A stretch of DNA of 34,078 nucleotides from Limnothrix sp. RL_2_0 (GTDB taxonomy: Bacteria > Cyanobacteriota > Cyanobacteriia > Cyanobacteriales > MRBY01). The DNA lies in the NCBI GenBank assembly GCA_012033055.1, contig JAAUPR010000024.1, positions 11,519-45,596 on the forward strand, given 5' to 3'. This document shows, piece after piece, positions 24,117-34,048 of the stretch; the stretch's first letter is position 1; every line of letters begins with the position of its first letter. The position numbers and the translations under genes were made by a program. A model generated the notes under the pieces. That model was given only the letters and a program-made list of their open reading frames with translations, was not told where the DNA came from and searched no databases.

Positions 24117-26531
24117 TTAGAGATTTTGGAGGGCTGTTTTGATGGCTTCTGGTCGGATGGGCTTCGCAATAAAGTCATTCATGCCTACATCGATACAAGT
24201 CTGCAAATTTCCTGTGGCGACATTGGCTGTAATGGCGATAATTGTGGGCTGCTTGCCGGTGTAGTTTTCGCGAATCCATTGGGTCGCCTGAATCCCGTCT
24301 AATTGGGGCATTTGCACATCCATCAAAATAACGTCGTAGGTTTTGTTCTGGATCGCGGCGATCGCCTCCTGACCGTTAGAGGCAATATCTGCTTGGTAAC
24401 CCAACTTGTTCAGGGTCAAAATAGCCACCTTTTGATTCACGATATTGTCTTCTGCCAAGAGGATTTTTAGGGAAGATTTCTTTGCCGTAGGCGCGGCGAT
24501 CGCCAGATTAGGATTATTCGTTGAGGCCACAGAATCGTTCGAAAACAGGACTTTGTGGAGTGTCGTGGCTAGCTGTTGGGGTTTGATCGGCTTACTCAAA
24601 ATGGCGGCGATCGCCAAAGTTTTCAACGTTGCAGCGGCAGGCAACCCATGGCTACTGAGCAACACTAGAGGTAACCGATGACCATCCGGTAATGACCGAA
24701 TGTGGGTCGCGAGTTCGATGCCATCAATATCCGGCATTTGCCAATCGATCAGCACTGCATCAAATTTGTGGTATTGCCCTAATTTGGCGATCGCCGAAGC
24801 AGCACCATGACTAGTCGTTACCTGTGCCTGCAATTGCTCTAGTTGTTGAGCCAAAACACGACAAGCAGTTACATTATTATCCACCACCAAAATGTGCTTA
24901 TCACAGAAATTAATAGACTTAGTAGTTTTGGATTCTATTACTTTCGGCACAACAATCGTACAGAAAAAAGTCGAACCCTGATCCAACTCACTTTCACACC
25001 AAAGTTTGCCGTCCATCAACGCCGCTAAACGTCGACTAATCACCAAACCTAAACCCGTACCACCATATTTTCTCGTAGTTGAACTATCTATTTGAGAAAA
25101 AGGTTGAAACAGAGATTGTTGCCGATCCTGAGGAATCCCAATCCCCGTATCCCGTACCAAAAAATGCAATTGACAACGGCTATCTGGCAACCCTTGGCTA
25201 GTCACAGAAAGAACAATTTCCCCTGTTTCTGTAAACTTCAGAGCATTACTTAAAAGATTTACTAAAATTTGCCGCAGCCGAGTAATATCCCCTTCAATCC
25301 ATTCCGGCACATTTACAGGAGAACTATAAATCAACTCTATATTTTTGTTGTAGGCGGGATGAGAAAAAAGATCTAAAACTTCATTTAAACAAACTTGAAG
25401 ATTAAAAGGATTTTGCTCTAAATCCATTTTTTTGGCATCAATCTTTGAGAAATCAAGAATGTCATTAATAATTTCTAAAAGGGCATTGCCACTATTTTGA
25501 ATAATCTCCACAAATTCATATTGCTGCTGATTGAATTCTGTATCTAAGAGCAGATCAGTCATGCCAATTACCGCATTCATCGGTGTGCGAATCTCGTGAC
25601 TCATCGTCGCCAAAAAATCACTTTTAGCAATATTGGCTGCTTCCGCAGCTTGTTGGGAAATGCGCAGATCTGAAATGGTCTTTTCAAGATATTGACTTTG
25701 TTTAAGCGTGGCTTGATCGGAAACAAGTAAGAGTTGTTCTAGGGCGGTTATTTGGGATTTGAGTTCTCGAATTGTCAGGAGAGGGGAAGTCGGAAATGGC
25801 GGCTCTGCGGAACGAAAAATTGCTTTGTTGGCGAATGGTAGGATGGCTAGTTTTACGCTAAGAGAAAGGGGCTGAAACATCTCGGCGATCGCCCTTTTGA
25901 TCGCTACCCGACTAAACAAAATTACAGTAAATAGTTCACCATCCGGTAAGAGACCACCGAAAGCCAGCACCGACTTTACGCCGTAGGGAATCACAAAATT
26001 TTCTTGACCCGGAATACAGACACTCCCCAAAGCTTCAGGCACAAAAAAGACATTGTATTCTTTTTGACTCAGTTCTAATAAATGTTCGGGATTCGGCTGT
26101 AGTAATTCAGTGATACTTAAGCCAAACTGATACATGAGTTGAGCCATCATCGGGATTTGACGAATTGTCTCTGCCGTAGCTAGCGGAATTGCCTGGTGAC
26201 CTGTGGATTGGTGGCGATCATTCCAGTTGGGTTCTACCCCCCTAGAGGCTAAAAGGGTAAGGCATTTCAACTCAGGATGGGGATCTGTTAATGCTAAAGA
26301 TTGCTGGACAATTTGTTGAACAGATGGCTCTAGATCCGCATATTGGTGGGTTTTAAAAAAACGAATCAGGGCACAATTTGAATGATCTTCAGGTGTGATG
26401 AGTTCTGTATAAAAATAGTCCACAATTTTTTTGGCGACTTCTTCCATAGACCGGGCACCGTCGGATGCATTCCGTAATGCCAAGCTACATTGCACCATAT
26501 CTTTGAGGTTGAATTTTTCAAGATCTAGCAT
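24117..26531 (-). CDS. Hybrid sensor histidine kinase with two receiver domains
   Basis: An 804-residue cytoplasmic protein. Residues 1-240 form a sensor region without membrane segments (FFVPEALGSVCIPG, YGVKSVLAFGGLLPDGELFT) that looks GAF/PAS-like, followed by a coiled coil to about 300. The kinase core has His312 (ATMSHEIRTPMNAVIGM), N box (ILVNLLSNALKFTE), G1 (DTGIGIP) and G2 (GGTGLGLVISRRLA). Receiver 1 (about 546-662) has Asp596 in LIDWQMPD, and receiver 2 (about 688-803) has Asp738 in ILMDVQMPQLDG; the acidic pocket looks complete in both. No Hpt domain is fused. It lies 39 bp after the LptF/LptG-family permease on the same strand and is probably its operon partner. The stimulus is unknown. 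Confidence 0.9.
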   Translation of the reverse strand: MLDLEKFNLKDMVQCSLALRNASDGARSMEEVAKKIVDYFYTELITPEDHSNCALIRFFKTHQYADLEPSVQQIVQQSLALTDPHPELKCLTLLASRGVEPNWNDRHQSTGHQAIPLATAETIRQIPMMAQLMYQFGLSITELLQPNPEHLLELSQKEYNVFFVPEALGSVCIPGQENFVIPYGVKSVLAFGGLLPDGELFTVILFSRVAIKRAIAEMFQPLSLSVKLAILPFANKAIFRSAEPPFPTSPLLTIRELKSQITALEQLLLVSDQATLKQSQYLEKTISDLRISQQAAEAANIAKSDFLATMSHEIRTPMNAVIGMTDLLLDTEFNQQQYEFVEIIQNSGNALLEIINDILDFSKIDAKKMDLEQNPFNLQVCLNEVLDLFSHPAYNKNIELIYSSPVNVPEWIEGDITRLRQILVNLLSNALKFTETGEIVLSVTSQGLPDSRCQLHFLVRDTGIGIPQDRQQSLFQPFSQIDSSTTRKYGGTGLGLVISRRLAALMDGKLWCESELDQGSTFFCTIVVPKVIESKTTKSINFCDKHILVVDNNVTACRVLAQQLEQLQAQVTTSHGAASAIAKLGQYHKFDAVLIDWQMPDIDGIELATHIRSLPDGHRLPLVLLSSHGLPAAATLKTLAIAAILSKPIKPQQLATTLHKVLFSNDSVASTNNPNLAIAAPTAKKSSLKILLAEDNIVNQKVAILTLNKLGYQADIASNGQEAIAAIQNKTYDVILMDVQMPQLDGIQATQWIRENYTGKQPTIIAITANVATGNLQTCIDVGMNDFIAKPIRPEAIKTALQNL

Positions 26532-26570
26532 AGTGAATGATTGCAGGTTAAATGAAGGATGTATAAATCG

Positions 26571-27695
26571 CTATTTGGCACTTTGTAACACGAGACCACT
26601 GGCGATCGCCATCACGATAAAATTGGGCAACCATGCAGCCAAAATAGGTGACAGATAACCCGCCACCCCGATAGAACTAATGGTAAAAGCGAGGAAATAA
26701 TAGCCAAAAATCAACACCACACAGAGACCAAATCCGGTGGCTTTACCTGTACTTTGGGGACGCAAACCAATGGCTGCACCGATCACACCGAGGGCAAGAC
26801 AAATAAAGGGGAAAGAAATTTTTTCTTGGAACCGCACTTGCAATTTACGAAACCAAGCATCATCCCGTTCTGGATCTGCTGTTAATTCCTGCATATAATT
26901 CCGCAATTGCCAAAGACTCATATCCTCGTGCTTTGGATTTTGTTCTTCTTCGTCGATGAGATCAGTACTTAATTGAATTTGGTGACGGTTAAATCGCAAC
27001 ACATTCCGGTAAGACCCATCGGCATCAATAAAATAAATAATGCCATCCCGAAAGCTCCACTGATTGCGTTCAAGATCCCAGCCCGCTGATTTCGCCGTCA
27101 CAATTTGATTAATGTTGCCATTGGAACGGTCGATAATGGTTAAATCTTGCATCGTTTCGCCATCAAATTCCGCTGCGTAAAATAACCGTTTTAAAATATT
27201 ATTTTCATCATATTCAGGGTAAATTATTTTCTCGTCTCGCACTGGGACTTGGGTGTTTTGGAAAGATTGTTCGAGGACTAAAGTGGCTTGATAGTTAGCG
27301 GCGGGAATCACTTGGTCTTTAAAGAAAAAGGTGATGCCAGTGGCTAAAAAACTAAAGAGTAGGGCGGGTAAAACGAGGCGATAAACACTGATTCCCAAGC
27401 TGCGGAAAGCAATGATCTCACTATCACTAGCTAGGCGGCTGTAGACAATTAGGGTGGCGAGTAATACGGCCATGGGGAGGGCAAACCCGATGAATTCAGG
27501 CATTTTTAGGGCCATCACTTTCAGGGCAACGCCAAATAATAGCCGGGATTCTCGCACTTGGGCCAATAGATCGAACAGGCTACCGACGGCGATACCTAAT
27601 GCGGAAAATAATCCTAATCCAAAGATGAAGGCAAGGTTTAATTCTCCCAGAATGTAGCGATCAACGATGGTGATTTTATTGAATAGGGATTTCAT
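26571..27695 (-). CDS. LptF/LptG family permease
   Basis: About 374 residues from ATG 27695. Three N-terminal membrane spans (ELNLAFIFGLGLFSALGI; PEFIGFALPMAVLLATLIVY; RLVLPALLFSFLATGITFFF) are followed by a soluble beta-rich periplasmic domain (about 130-270). Three C-terminal spans end it (KISFPFICLALGVIGAAIGL and onward). This is the YjgP/YjgQ layout. Family members extract lipopolysaccharide from the inner membrane with an LptB ATPase. Cyanobacteria commonly have one such permease, so LptF and LptG cannot be told apart. The start overlaps the 3' end of the upstream TPR gene by 20 bp, arguing for translational coupling; a TTG 18 nt upstream gives a longer, less likely start. Confidence 0.88.
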   Translation of the reverse strand: MKSLFNKITIVDRYILGELNLAFIFGLGLFSALGIAVGSLFDLLAQVRESRLLFGVALKVMALKMPEFIGFALPMAVLLATLIVYSRLASDSEIIAFRSLGISVYRLVLPALLFSFLATGITFFFKDQVIPAANYQATLVLEQSFQNTQVPVRDEKIIYPEYDENNILKRLFYAAEFDGETMQDLTIIDRSNGNINQIVTAKSAGWDLERNQWSFRDGIIYFIDADGSYRNVLRFNRHQIQLSTDLIDEEEQNPKHEDMSLWQLRNYMQELTADPERDDAWFRKLQVRFQEKISFPFICLALGVIGAAIGLRPQSTGKATGFGLCVVLIFGYYFLAFTISSIGVAGYLSPILAAWLPNFIVMAIASGLVLQSAK

Positions 27696-28821
27696 TAAAG
27701 GTAAGGGCTTCAATAGATTGGGTGAAAAGGCTGATGTTGTGGTTCAGTTCTTTGGCGATCGCCAGCCCTTTTTGGTAGGAAATGAGTGCTTCTGGATAGA
27801 GGGGTTTTTGTTGATAAAGTTTACCGAGGTGGTCGTAGGTTTCCATCATGCCAAAGCGATTGTAACTGGTGTTTTGCACTATCAAAAGTTGCTCATAAAC
27901 TTGAATAGCAAAATCAAGATTATCTTTAGCGATATAAACTTGTGCCAAATTGTTCAGGGCAGTTTCTGCGGCGGCGAATTGTTTCTGTTCCCAAGCGAGG
28001 ATAAAGGCGCTTTCATTAAATAAAATGGCGTTTTGATATTGACCAAGCTGATAATAGTTTGTGGCGATCGCCAAATAGACATTGGCTAATTTATTGATAT
28101 TTAAATCTTCTCGATAGAGGGGCGCTAATTGTAACTGAACGGCGATCGCCTCGTTTTTTTTGCCTAGTTTTTCGTAGAGTTTAGCGAATTGCTCCCGGTC
28201 GGGAATCGTCAGGGCATTGAGATTTTGGATCTTTTCATAGGCTTCTACCCCCTGTTCATAGTCAAACCAATCCACCGCAAGCTGGGCAATGATGCGCCAA
28301 ATTTCTGCTTGGTAGGGTTCATCAAGGGTGGCGACATGGGTACGGTATAGGGCGATCGCCTGATCGGAATTCCGCAATTGCTGATACGCCTCCGCAAGGG
28401 GCAACAGTAAAACCCCATCCGCCGTAAACTCCGTCTCCCGGATCCTATCAAGACGAGCTGTAATATCTCTGGCATCCTGCACCCGATTATTTTCCCAGGC
28501 GATCGCCCCAATATTCCCCAAACTTTCGATTTCCGCCAACCGATCCGGCAAAACTTGCAACAACCGTAAATGCCTAAACCAATCCGCAAACGCCAATTCC
28601 GGCATCTGAGCGAGCCATTGCACCTGACCAGACAGTAATAATTCCCCAGCCTTACGTTCAATACGTCCCATCTCCAACGGACTTAGAGGACGTTCTACCA
28701 AAGGCTCCGGAATCAAAGGGTCGGCGATCGGCTCAGAGAGGGGAGATGCCAAAACACCACGACCAACAAACATTAAGTTCAGGCTAAGAAAAAACAAAAG
28801 TTTTCGATAACAATAGGTCAT
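27676..28821 (-). CDS. Exported TPR protein
   Basis: A 381-residue protein with a signal peptide (KLLFFLSLNLMFVGRGVLAS) and a Pro/Glu-rich linker. From about residue 110 on come successive helix-turn-helix tetratricopeptide units: LAEAYQQLRNSDQAIALYRT, IATNYYQLGQYQNAILFNES, LAQVYIAKDNLDFAIQVYEQ and LGKLYQQKPLYPEALISYQK. It is probably periplasmic and acts as a protein-interaction scaffold. As the first gene of the unit with the LptF/LptG-family permease (20-bp overlap), it may assist envelope lipid transport; this is inferred from context. It is divergent from ppk1 over 64 bp, which must hold both promoters. Confidence 0.85.
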   Translation of the reverse strand: MTYCYRKLLFFLSLNLMFVGRGVLASPLSEPIADPLIPEPLVERPLSPLEMGRIERKAGELLLSGQVQWLAQMPELAFADWFRHLRLLQVLPDRLAEIESLGNIGAIAWENNRVQDARDITARLDRIRETEFTADGVLLLPLAEAYQQLRNSDQAIALYRTHVATLDEPYQAEIWRIIAQLAVDWFDYEQGVEAYEKIQNLNALTIPDREQFAKLYEKLGKKNEAIAVQLQLAPLYREDLNINKLANVYLAIATNYYQLGQYQNAILFNESAFILAWEQKQFAAAETALNNLAQVYIAKDNLDFAIQVYEQLLIVQNTSYNRFGMMETYDHLGKLYQQKPLYPEALISYQKGLAIAKELNHNISLFTQSIEALTFNEIPIQ

Positions 28822-28885
28822 GGAGGCTTCTCTACTTACAATGACTAGGAAATCGTTCTAATGCCGTATCTCGGTTGCATAATTC

Positions 28886-31033
28886 ATGTCTTCTGCTAAA
28901 GCCACAACCCATCAGAAAACCGACCTTGATAATCCGCAATATTATTTTAATCGCGAATTGAGTTGGCTCGAATTTAACAACCGTGTGCTCAGTGAAGGCA
29001 TCGACGAGCGCAATCCCCTCCTAGAGCGACTCAAATTTTTGGCGATCTTTAGTGATAACCTCGACGAATTTTTTATGGTGCGGGTTGCCGGACTCAAGCA
29101 ACAGGTAGAAGCCGGAGTCAACAAACTCAGCTTCGATGGTCGCAATCCTTCCCGACAACTCACCGATATTTACGCCCGACTCAAAGAATTAGTACAAATT
29201 CAAGATCAACAATTTCAGCATACCCTTAAGCCCTGTCTAGCTGAAAAAGACATTTATCTAGTGGATTATCTCGACCTCAACCGCGAGCAACGCGATTATC
29301 TCCAAGATTTTTATCAGGATTATATTTTTCCGGTGCTGACTCCCCTCGCGGTGGATCCTAGCCATCCTTTTCCCCATATTTCTAACCTAAGTTTAAATTT
29401 GGCTGTAGTGATTCGGGAGCCGGATAACGATGAGCAGGAAAGGTTTGCACGGGTGAAAGTCCCCAGAAATTTTTCTCGCTTTGTGACTCTACCTGAAGAG
29501 CTTTGTTATTACCCAGATCAGGAGAAAGCGGCTTGGGTTGGTGTACCCATCGAGCAGGTGATTTCCCATAATCTCGATACTCTATTCCCGGAAATGGATA
29601 TCCAAGAATGCTATGCGTTTCGGGTGACTCGTAATGCGTCTCTTTCTGTGGAGGAGGATGAGGCGGATGATCTGATGTTGGCGATCGAGGAGCAGTTGCA
29701 TAAGCGGCGGTTTAGTGGTTCGACGGTGCGCCTTGAAATTCACCATTCGATGCCAGAAGATGTGCGGGAAATGTTGATCAAGGAGTTGGAGCTAGAAGAG
29801 TCGGATGTTTATGAGGTGGAGGGATTGTTAGGTCTAAATTCTCTATTTTCGTTCCTCGGTTTGCCGATGGATCATCTCAAAGATCGACCATGGAAACCGG
29901 TGACTCCGGCTTGGCTAGATAGTGCGGGCGGTGGTGATTTTGAAAATGTGGATTTCTTTCGTCTCATTCGCCAAGGCGATCGCCTGTTGCACCACCCCTA
30001 CCATTCCTTCGCTGCAACGGTGCAAGCCTTTATCACCCAAGCATCCCACGATCCCTATGTGCTGGCGATCAAAATGACCTTGTACCGCACCTCTGGCGAT
30101 TCCCCCATTATCAAAGCCCTGATCGATGCCGCCCAAAATGGCAAACAAGTGGCCGTATTAGTGGAGCTAAAAGCCCGATTTGACGAAGAAAATAATATCA
30201 ACTGGGCGAGAACATTAGAGCAAAAAGGAGTTCATGTCGTATACGGTTTGGCCGGTCTCAAAACCCACACAAAAGTGGTGCTAGTGGTGCGGGAAGAGAA
30301 AAAGAAAATCCGCCGCTATGTCCACATCGGCACGGGTAATTACAACCCTAAAACCGCTGGTCTCTATACTGATTTGGGCTTACTCAGTTGCCGCGATGAT
30401 CTGGGGGCAGATCTCACCGATTTGTTTAACTTTTTGACGGGCTATTCTCGCCAAGCGGCCTTCCGCAAATTATTGATTGCCCCCATTACCCTACGGAAAC
30501 GGATGGTAGAGATGATCGAGAGAGAAATAGAACAGGTGCGCCAAGGGGGTTCTGGTCGTATTGTGGCAAAGATGAATTCCCTCGTGGATCTGGAGATGAT
30601 CAAAACGCTCTATCGGGCATCCCAAGCGGGGGTGAAAATTGATCTGATTATTCGGGGGATCTGCTCCCTCCGTCCGGGGGTTCCGGGATTAAGCGAAAAT
30701 ATTTGTGTGATCAGCGTAATTGGTCGTTTTCTGGAGCATTCTCGCATTTTCTATTTTCAGAATGGTGGTGAAGAAGAAATGTACATCGGCAGTGCGGACT
30801 GGATGACCCGTAACCTTAGTCGCCGGGTGGAGGCGATCGCCCCCATTGAAGATCCCAAACTAATCGGCGAACTTAACGAAATTTTAGGAGTAATGCTTTC
30901 AGATAATCGCTTGTCATGGGAATTGCAACCGGACGGGCGTTATCTCCAAAAACAGCCATCTATAGACGAACGCGCCGAAAATACCCACGAAACCTTTATG
31001 AAAATGGCACTCCAAGAAGCCCATGCCGAATAA
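28886..31033 (+). CDS. ppk1: Polyphosphate kinase 1
   Basis: A 715-residue protein of usual PPK1 length. The N-terminal domain contains FNRELSWLEFNNRVLSEG and FSDNLDEFFMVRVAGLKQQ. The catalytic half contains HHPYHSFAATVQAF, IKMTLYRTSGDSPII and VAVLVELKARFDEENNI. His461 (LKTHTKVVLVVR) and His480 (YVHIGTGNYNPKT) are 19 residues apart, as are the two active-site histidines of E. coli PPK; the first aligns with the autophosphorylated one. The enzyme polymerises the gamma-phosphate of ATP into polyphosphate, used for phosphate and energy storage. No phosphatase or pho-box is seen next to it. The ATG at 28886 gives the natural start. Confidence 0.95.
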   Translation: MSSAKATTHQKTDLDNPQYYFNRELSWLEFNNRVLSEGIDERNPLLERLKFLAIFSDNLDEFFMVRVAGLKQQVEAGVNKLSFDGRNPSRQLTDIYARLKELVQIQDQQFQHTLKPCLAEKDIYLVDYLDLNREQRDYLQDFYQDYIFPVLTPLAVDPSHPFPHISNLSLNLAVVIREPDNDEQERFARVKVPRNFSRFVTLPEELCYYPDQEKAAWVGVPIEQVISHNLDTLFPEMDIQECYAFRVTRNASLSVEEDEADDLMLAIEEQLHKRRFSGSTVRLEIHHSMPEDVREMLIKELELEESDVYEVEGLLGLNSLFSFLGLPMDHLKDRPWKPVTPAWLDSAGGGDFENVDFFRLIRQGDRLLHHPYHSFAATVQAFITQASHDPYVLAIKMTLYRTSGDSPIIKALIDAAQNGKQVAVLVELKARFDEENNINWARTLEQKGVHVVYGLAGLKTHTKVVLVVREEKKKIRRYVHIGTGNYNPKTAGLYTDLGLLSCRDDLGADLTDLFNFLTGYSRQAAFRKLLIAPITLRKRMVEMIEREIEQVRQGGSGRIVAKMNSLVDLEMIKTLYRASQAGVKIDLIIRGICSLRPGVPGLSENICVISVIGRFLEHSRIFYFQNGGEEEMYIGSADWMTRNLSRRVEAIAPIEDPKLIGELNEILGVMLSDNRLSWELQPDGRYLQKQPSIDERAENTHETFMKMALQEAHAE

Positions 31034-31097
31034 CATCACTCGGATTACTATTTTGGTTTAGTGGAAATCGAGATTAAGGTGCATTCTTATAGATTTC

Positions 31098-31419
31098 ATG
31101 AAAAATTTGACCGAGACAGGCATTGCTCGCGGCAATATCGAGTTCCAGAATGCAAACATCGATTTATTGGGGAACGGTGGCGGTGGTTTTGGAGTGACCA
31201 GCCAAAATTTAACCCTAAGCAATTCATTCGACCGTGATTGTGGGTATCGGGCGATTCAAAGGCTTGCGAGTAGCCGTTGCTGGTAATGCAATGATTAATT
31301 TGGCCGGAGAAATGCGAGTTAATGTGAATGCCCTCGGCAATGGTGGAGGGGGGACTTGTCAAATCACCGCGTCAGAAAAAATCGAGCTAGTTTCCACAAG
31401 GGCGATCGCCCACCTCTAG
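31098..31419 (+). pseudogene. Remnant of a filamentous-hemagglutinin-like (two-partner secretion) gene
   Basis: Two overlapping frames carry the repeat style of hemagglutinin beta-helix domains: ARGNIEFQNANIDLLGNGGG and FGVTSQNLTLSNS, then after a shift around 31223-31230, TVIVGIGRFKGLRVAVAGNA, MINLAGEMRVNVNALGNGGG and ITASEKIELVST. There is no signal peptide, secretion domain or C-terminal part, so this is an internal fragment plus one frameshift. Intact relatives are large exported proteins. The remaining sequence from 31034 to 31486 shows nothing else. The fragment is convergent with the CHAT gene. Confidence 0.6.
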
Positions 31420-31486
31420 ACCTAACTTCTTTAAAGTTTTCTTCTTTATTTTTGACTCCCACAAACAGAAGTCGGGGATCTGATGG

Positions 31487-33973
31487 CTACAGGCCATTTC
31501 CGATCAAAATAAACGGCGACCAATAGTAGGGATGGGTCAGATTTTTATTGAGGATATTCGTGGTCACTTCCCCTGTAACAGGATCAGTATTTTGAATTAG
31601 GGCGATTTGTGCTTTTCGTAGCGCTTCAGCTTTAGTGATGCCCGGTTGGCTGGCAAGCACCGCATAAAAATTATCCATCAACACTTTTGTGCCGCCATCA
31701 TCAACGTACCAAAGTGAGGCAATGGTCGATTTTGCCCCAGCTCGCTGCATTTGGAAACCTAAGCCTAAAATTTCTTTTCCATCTCCCAACTCATCACCAA
31801 GGGCTGTTTGGCAGGCACTAAGCACGAGTAGATCGACATTCGTTAAATCCCATTTCTCAACATCCTTGAGGGTTTGTTTTTGTTGATTATTGAAAAGAAT
31901 GAAGGATTCTTCTGGTGTGCCACTCACGAATTGGGCATGGGTCGCAAGGTGGACAATGTTGTAATCTTCGACCTCGAAACGGATATCTGCGCTAAAGTCA
32001 TCGCCGAAACGGGTTGTGGTGGCGGCAATGGTGGTGGCAAGGGTTTCGACTTCCGATTGGGCGTAGGGCAATGGATCAAAGGTGAAGTTTCTGCTGCCAA
32101 CGGCGATGCTGCTGGTTGTGTCGGTAAAGGCTCCGGCAAGGACAGAGAGTTTGCCACTGGGTTTATCGGTAAAGTTGGTAAGGCTAACGGCGGTGATGTT
32201 ATTGATGCTGTAGTTTTCGATGAGCCATTGTTCTCCGTCATAGAGTGCTGCGAGGGGAACATAACGCAACTGTCCGTCGGGCGCGTAGATGATATTTTCT
32301 GTGCCTAATTCTTCTAAATCGTCGCGGAGGGGGGCAATGAGCAGATCGTAAAGGTTTTTTGAGGAAGTCTGGACAGCATTAAGGTTGTGGCGCTGTTGAG
32401 GGCGGGTGAGGGCATTGCGATAGTCGAGAATGGCTTTATTTAGGTCGATGCGGCTAATGGGAACAGTGCGGCGGAATGGCGGTGCAGTAGCTGAAATGAC
32501 AATTAATTCGAGGCGATCGCCCAGCACTAGGGGATAGAGAATAACGGCATTGTCGAGTTGTGCGAGGTCGTCTTTGAGGTTTTTGGCGTAGAGATCGAGG
32601 TCAATACTTTCGCCGTCTGTGTTGCGTTGGAGTTTGGCGAGTTCGGCTTGGACGGATTCACTTTCAAAAAATTCAGATATTTCGGTAACAATGGCTTCTC
32701 TGGCTTGGCGGAGGGTTCTGATTTGGTCGCGCTGTTCTGGAAGGCGATCGCCGGGTGCAATTTTACTGAGTTCGGCAAGGGTTTGACCGACTTGAATGGC
32801 ATCATCCAGTAGGACATTATAGCCATCGATAATGATGGTTTCTGCGGTGCGGTTGGCAATGCCTGTTTCTGTATTTTGGTTGCCGCGCACGTTATCTAAA
32901 TAGTCATCGAGTTCCTGCACTTTAAGGAGATCTAGGACGCGCTGGGCTTCGAGAATGCGGTCTTGGGCGAGGAGCGCATCGGCAAGATAACGATAGGTTT
33001 CAGCGACAGAATCAATATAACTTTGCTGAATATCTGAGGGGAGTTCTGTGATGTCATTCCGCAAATCTTCGTAGCGATTAACGGATTGTTTGTAGAAAAT
33101 AATTGCGAGTTCTAATTGCTCTAAATCTTGGAAAAGAACCCCAATATTATTAAGAAGTTGTGCTTCATTGGTGCGATCGCCCACCGCTTGTGATAGAAGT
33201 AATGCTTGTTGGAAATAGTCGAGGGCTTGCTGTTGTTCCCCTAATGCAGAGTAGACCAATCCGATACTATTTATAGTTCGTGCAATGCCAGCATCATCTT
33301 CTAGCTCACGGAACAATGGTAAAGCATTCAAAAAAGAATCAAGAGCTGCTTGATTATCACCTAATTTATTCTGAGTAATACCAATCCATTCCTCCGTTTC
33401 TGCCACTTGTGAAATGTGCTTTATATCCTGATAAATTTCAAGAGCTAATTCCCATTTCTGTATTGCCGCCTGATAACCTTCTGCCGTTCCCTGACGATTT
33501 AACGCCAACCCTTCCTGATATAGTTTGCTTGCTTCTGCGCCGATGAGATCTTGTTCTGTACCAGTATCCCAACTGAGTAGATAACTTCCTATCGCTTGTT
33601 TCTCATAAGAATTTGCATAGATTTCATAAATGCCTGCGGCGGGTAACTCGATTACAAGCCGAGAATTTTTCCCATCATCAAAATCATCATTTTCAGCAAC
33701 CTTATTACCTTGAGCATCGAAAACCATCAAATATGTATCAAAGGCATCGCTACTCAGCTCAATAGTGATAATTTCTCCTTCATCACCTTCAAAAGTATGG
33801 ATGTCATAGAAAGTTTCATCATCAAGCAATTCATCTTCTGTAGTCAATTCGCCTTCAATTTCTACTGGTTCTAATGCAGTGATTGATGGTGAAGTTTGAG
33901 CCGTAACCGTTCCAATTTCTGAAAGTATTGCCACACTACCGACTAGACTCCAAACCCAACGCGAAGCAACCAT
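31487..33973 (-). CDS. CHAT-domain protein with PPC-like and TPR regions
   Basis: An 828-residue protein with a signal peptide (MVASRWVWSLVGSVAILSEI, cleavage near VTAQ). Next is a PPC-like beta-sandwich (YDIHTFEGDEGEIITIELSS, DTYLMVFDAQGNKVAENDDF, SYLLSWD). Several TPR units follow (IGLVYSALGEQQQALDYFQQ, IGVLFQDLEQLELAIIFYKQ) and a helical spacer. The C-terminal CHAT caspase-like domain has the catalytic pair His679 (LATHAQF) and Cys721 (VLSACQTALGDEL), and the family ending AGAKSTIASLWYVDDGGT. An AAGGA Shine-Dalgarno sequence precedes ATG 33973. Such proteins are multiplied in cyanobacteria and usually predicted to be exported. The intact dyad suggests an active peptidase, but the substrate is unknown. 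Confidence 0.88.
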   Translation of the reverse strand: MVASRWVWSLVGSVAILSEIGTVTAQTSPSITALEPVEIEGELTTEDELLDDETFYDIHTFEGDEGEIITIELSSDAFDTYLMVFDAQGNKVAENDDFDDGKNSRLVIELPAAGIYEIYANSYEKQAIGSYLLSWDTGTEQDLIGAEASKLYQEGLALNRQGTAEGYQAAIQKWELALEIYQDIKHISQVAETEEWIGITQNKLGDNQAALDSFLNALPLFRELEDDAGIARTINSIGLVYSALGEQQQALDYFQQALLLSQAVGDRTNEAQLLNNIGVLFQDLEQLELAIIFYKQSVNRYEDLRNDITELPSDIQQSYIDSVAETYRYLADALLAQDRILEAQRVLDLLKVQELDDYLDNVRGNQNTETGIANRTAETIIIDGYNVLLDDAIQVGQTLAELSKIAPGDRLPEQRDQIRTLRQAREAIVTEISEFFESESVQAELAKLQRNTDGESIDLDLYAKNLKDDLAQLDNAVILYPLVLGDRLELIVISATAPPFRRTVPISRIDLNKAILDYRNALTRPQQRHNLNAVQTSSKNLYDLLIAPLRDDLEELGTENIIYAPDGQLRYVPLAALYDGEQWLIENYSINNITAVSLTNFTDKPSGKLSVLAGAFTDTTSSIAVGSRNFTFDPLPYAQSEVETLATTIAATTTRFGDDFSADIRFEVEDYNIVHLATHAQFVSGTPEESFILFNNQQKQTLKDVEKWDLTNVDLLVLSACQTALGDELGDGKEILGLGFQMQRAGAKSTIASLWYVDDGGTKVLMDNFYAVLASQPGITKAEALRKAQIALIQNTDPVTGEVTTNILNKNLTHPYYWSPFILIGNGL

Positions 33974-34048
33974 AGATTTCCTTAGGCTCTACCCAAAGCT
34001 TGTGACGACACGAATTTATCTTAACTGAGTTGCGATGATTCAAAAGTA

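Noticed and set aside
31874-32308. A 144-codon plus-strand frame inside the CHAT gene
   Set aside because: It is antisense to the conserved CHAT domain; the Gly/Val-rich composition is that of a shadow frame.
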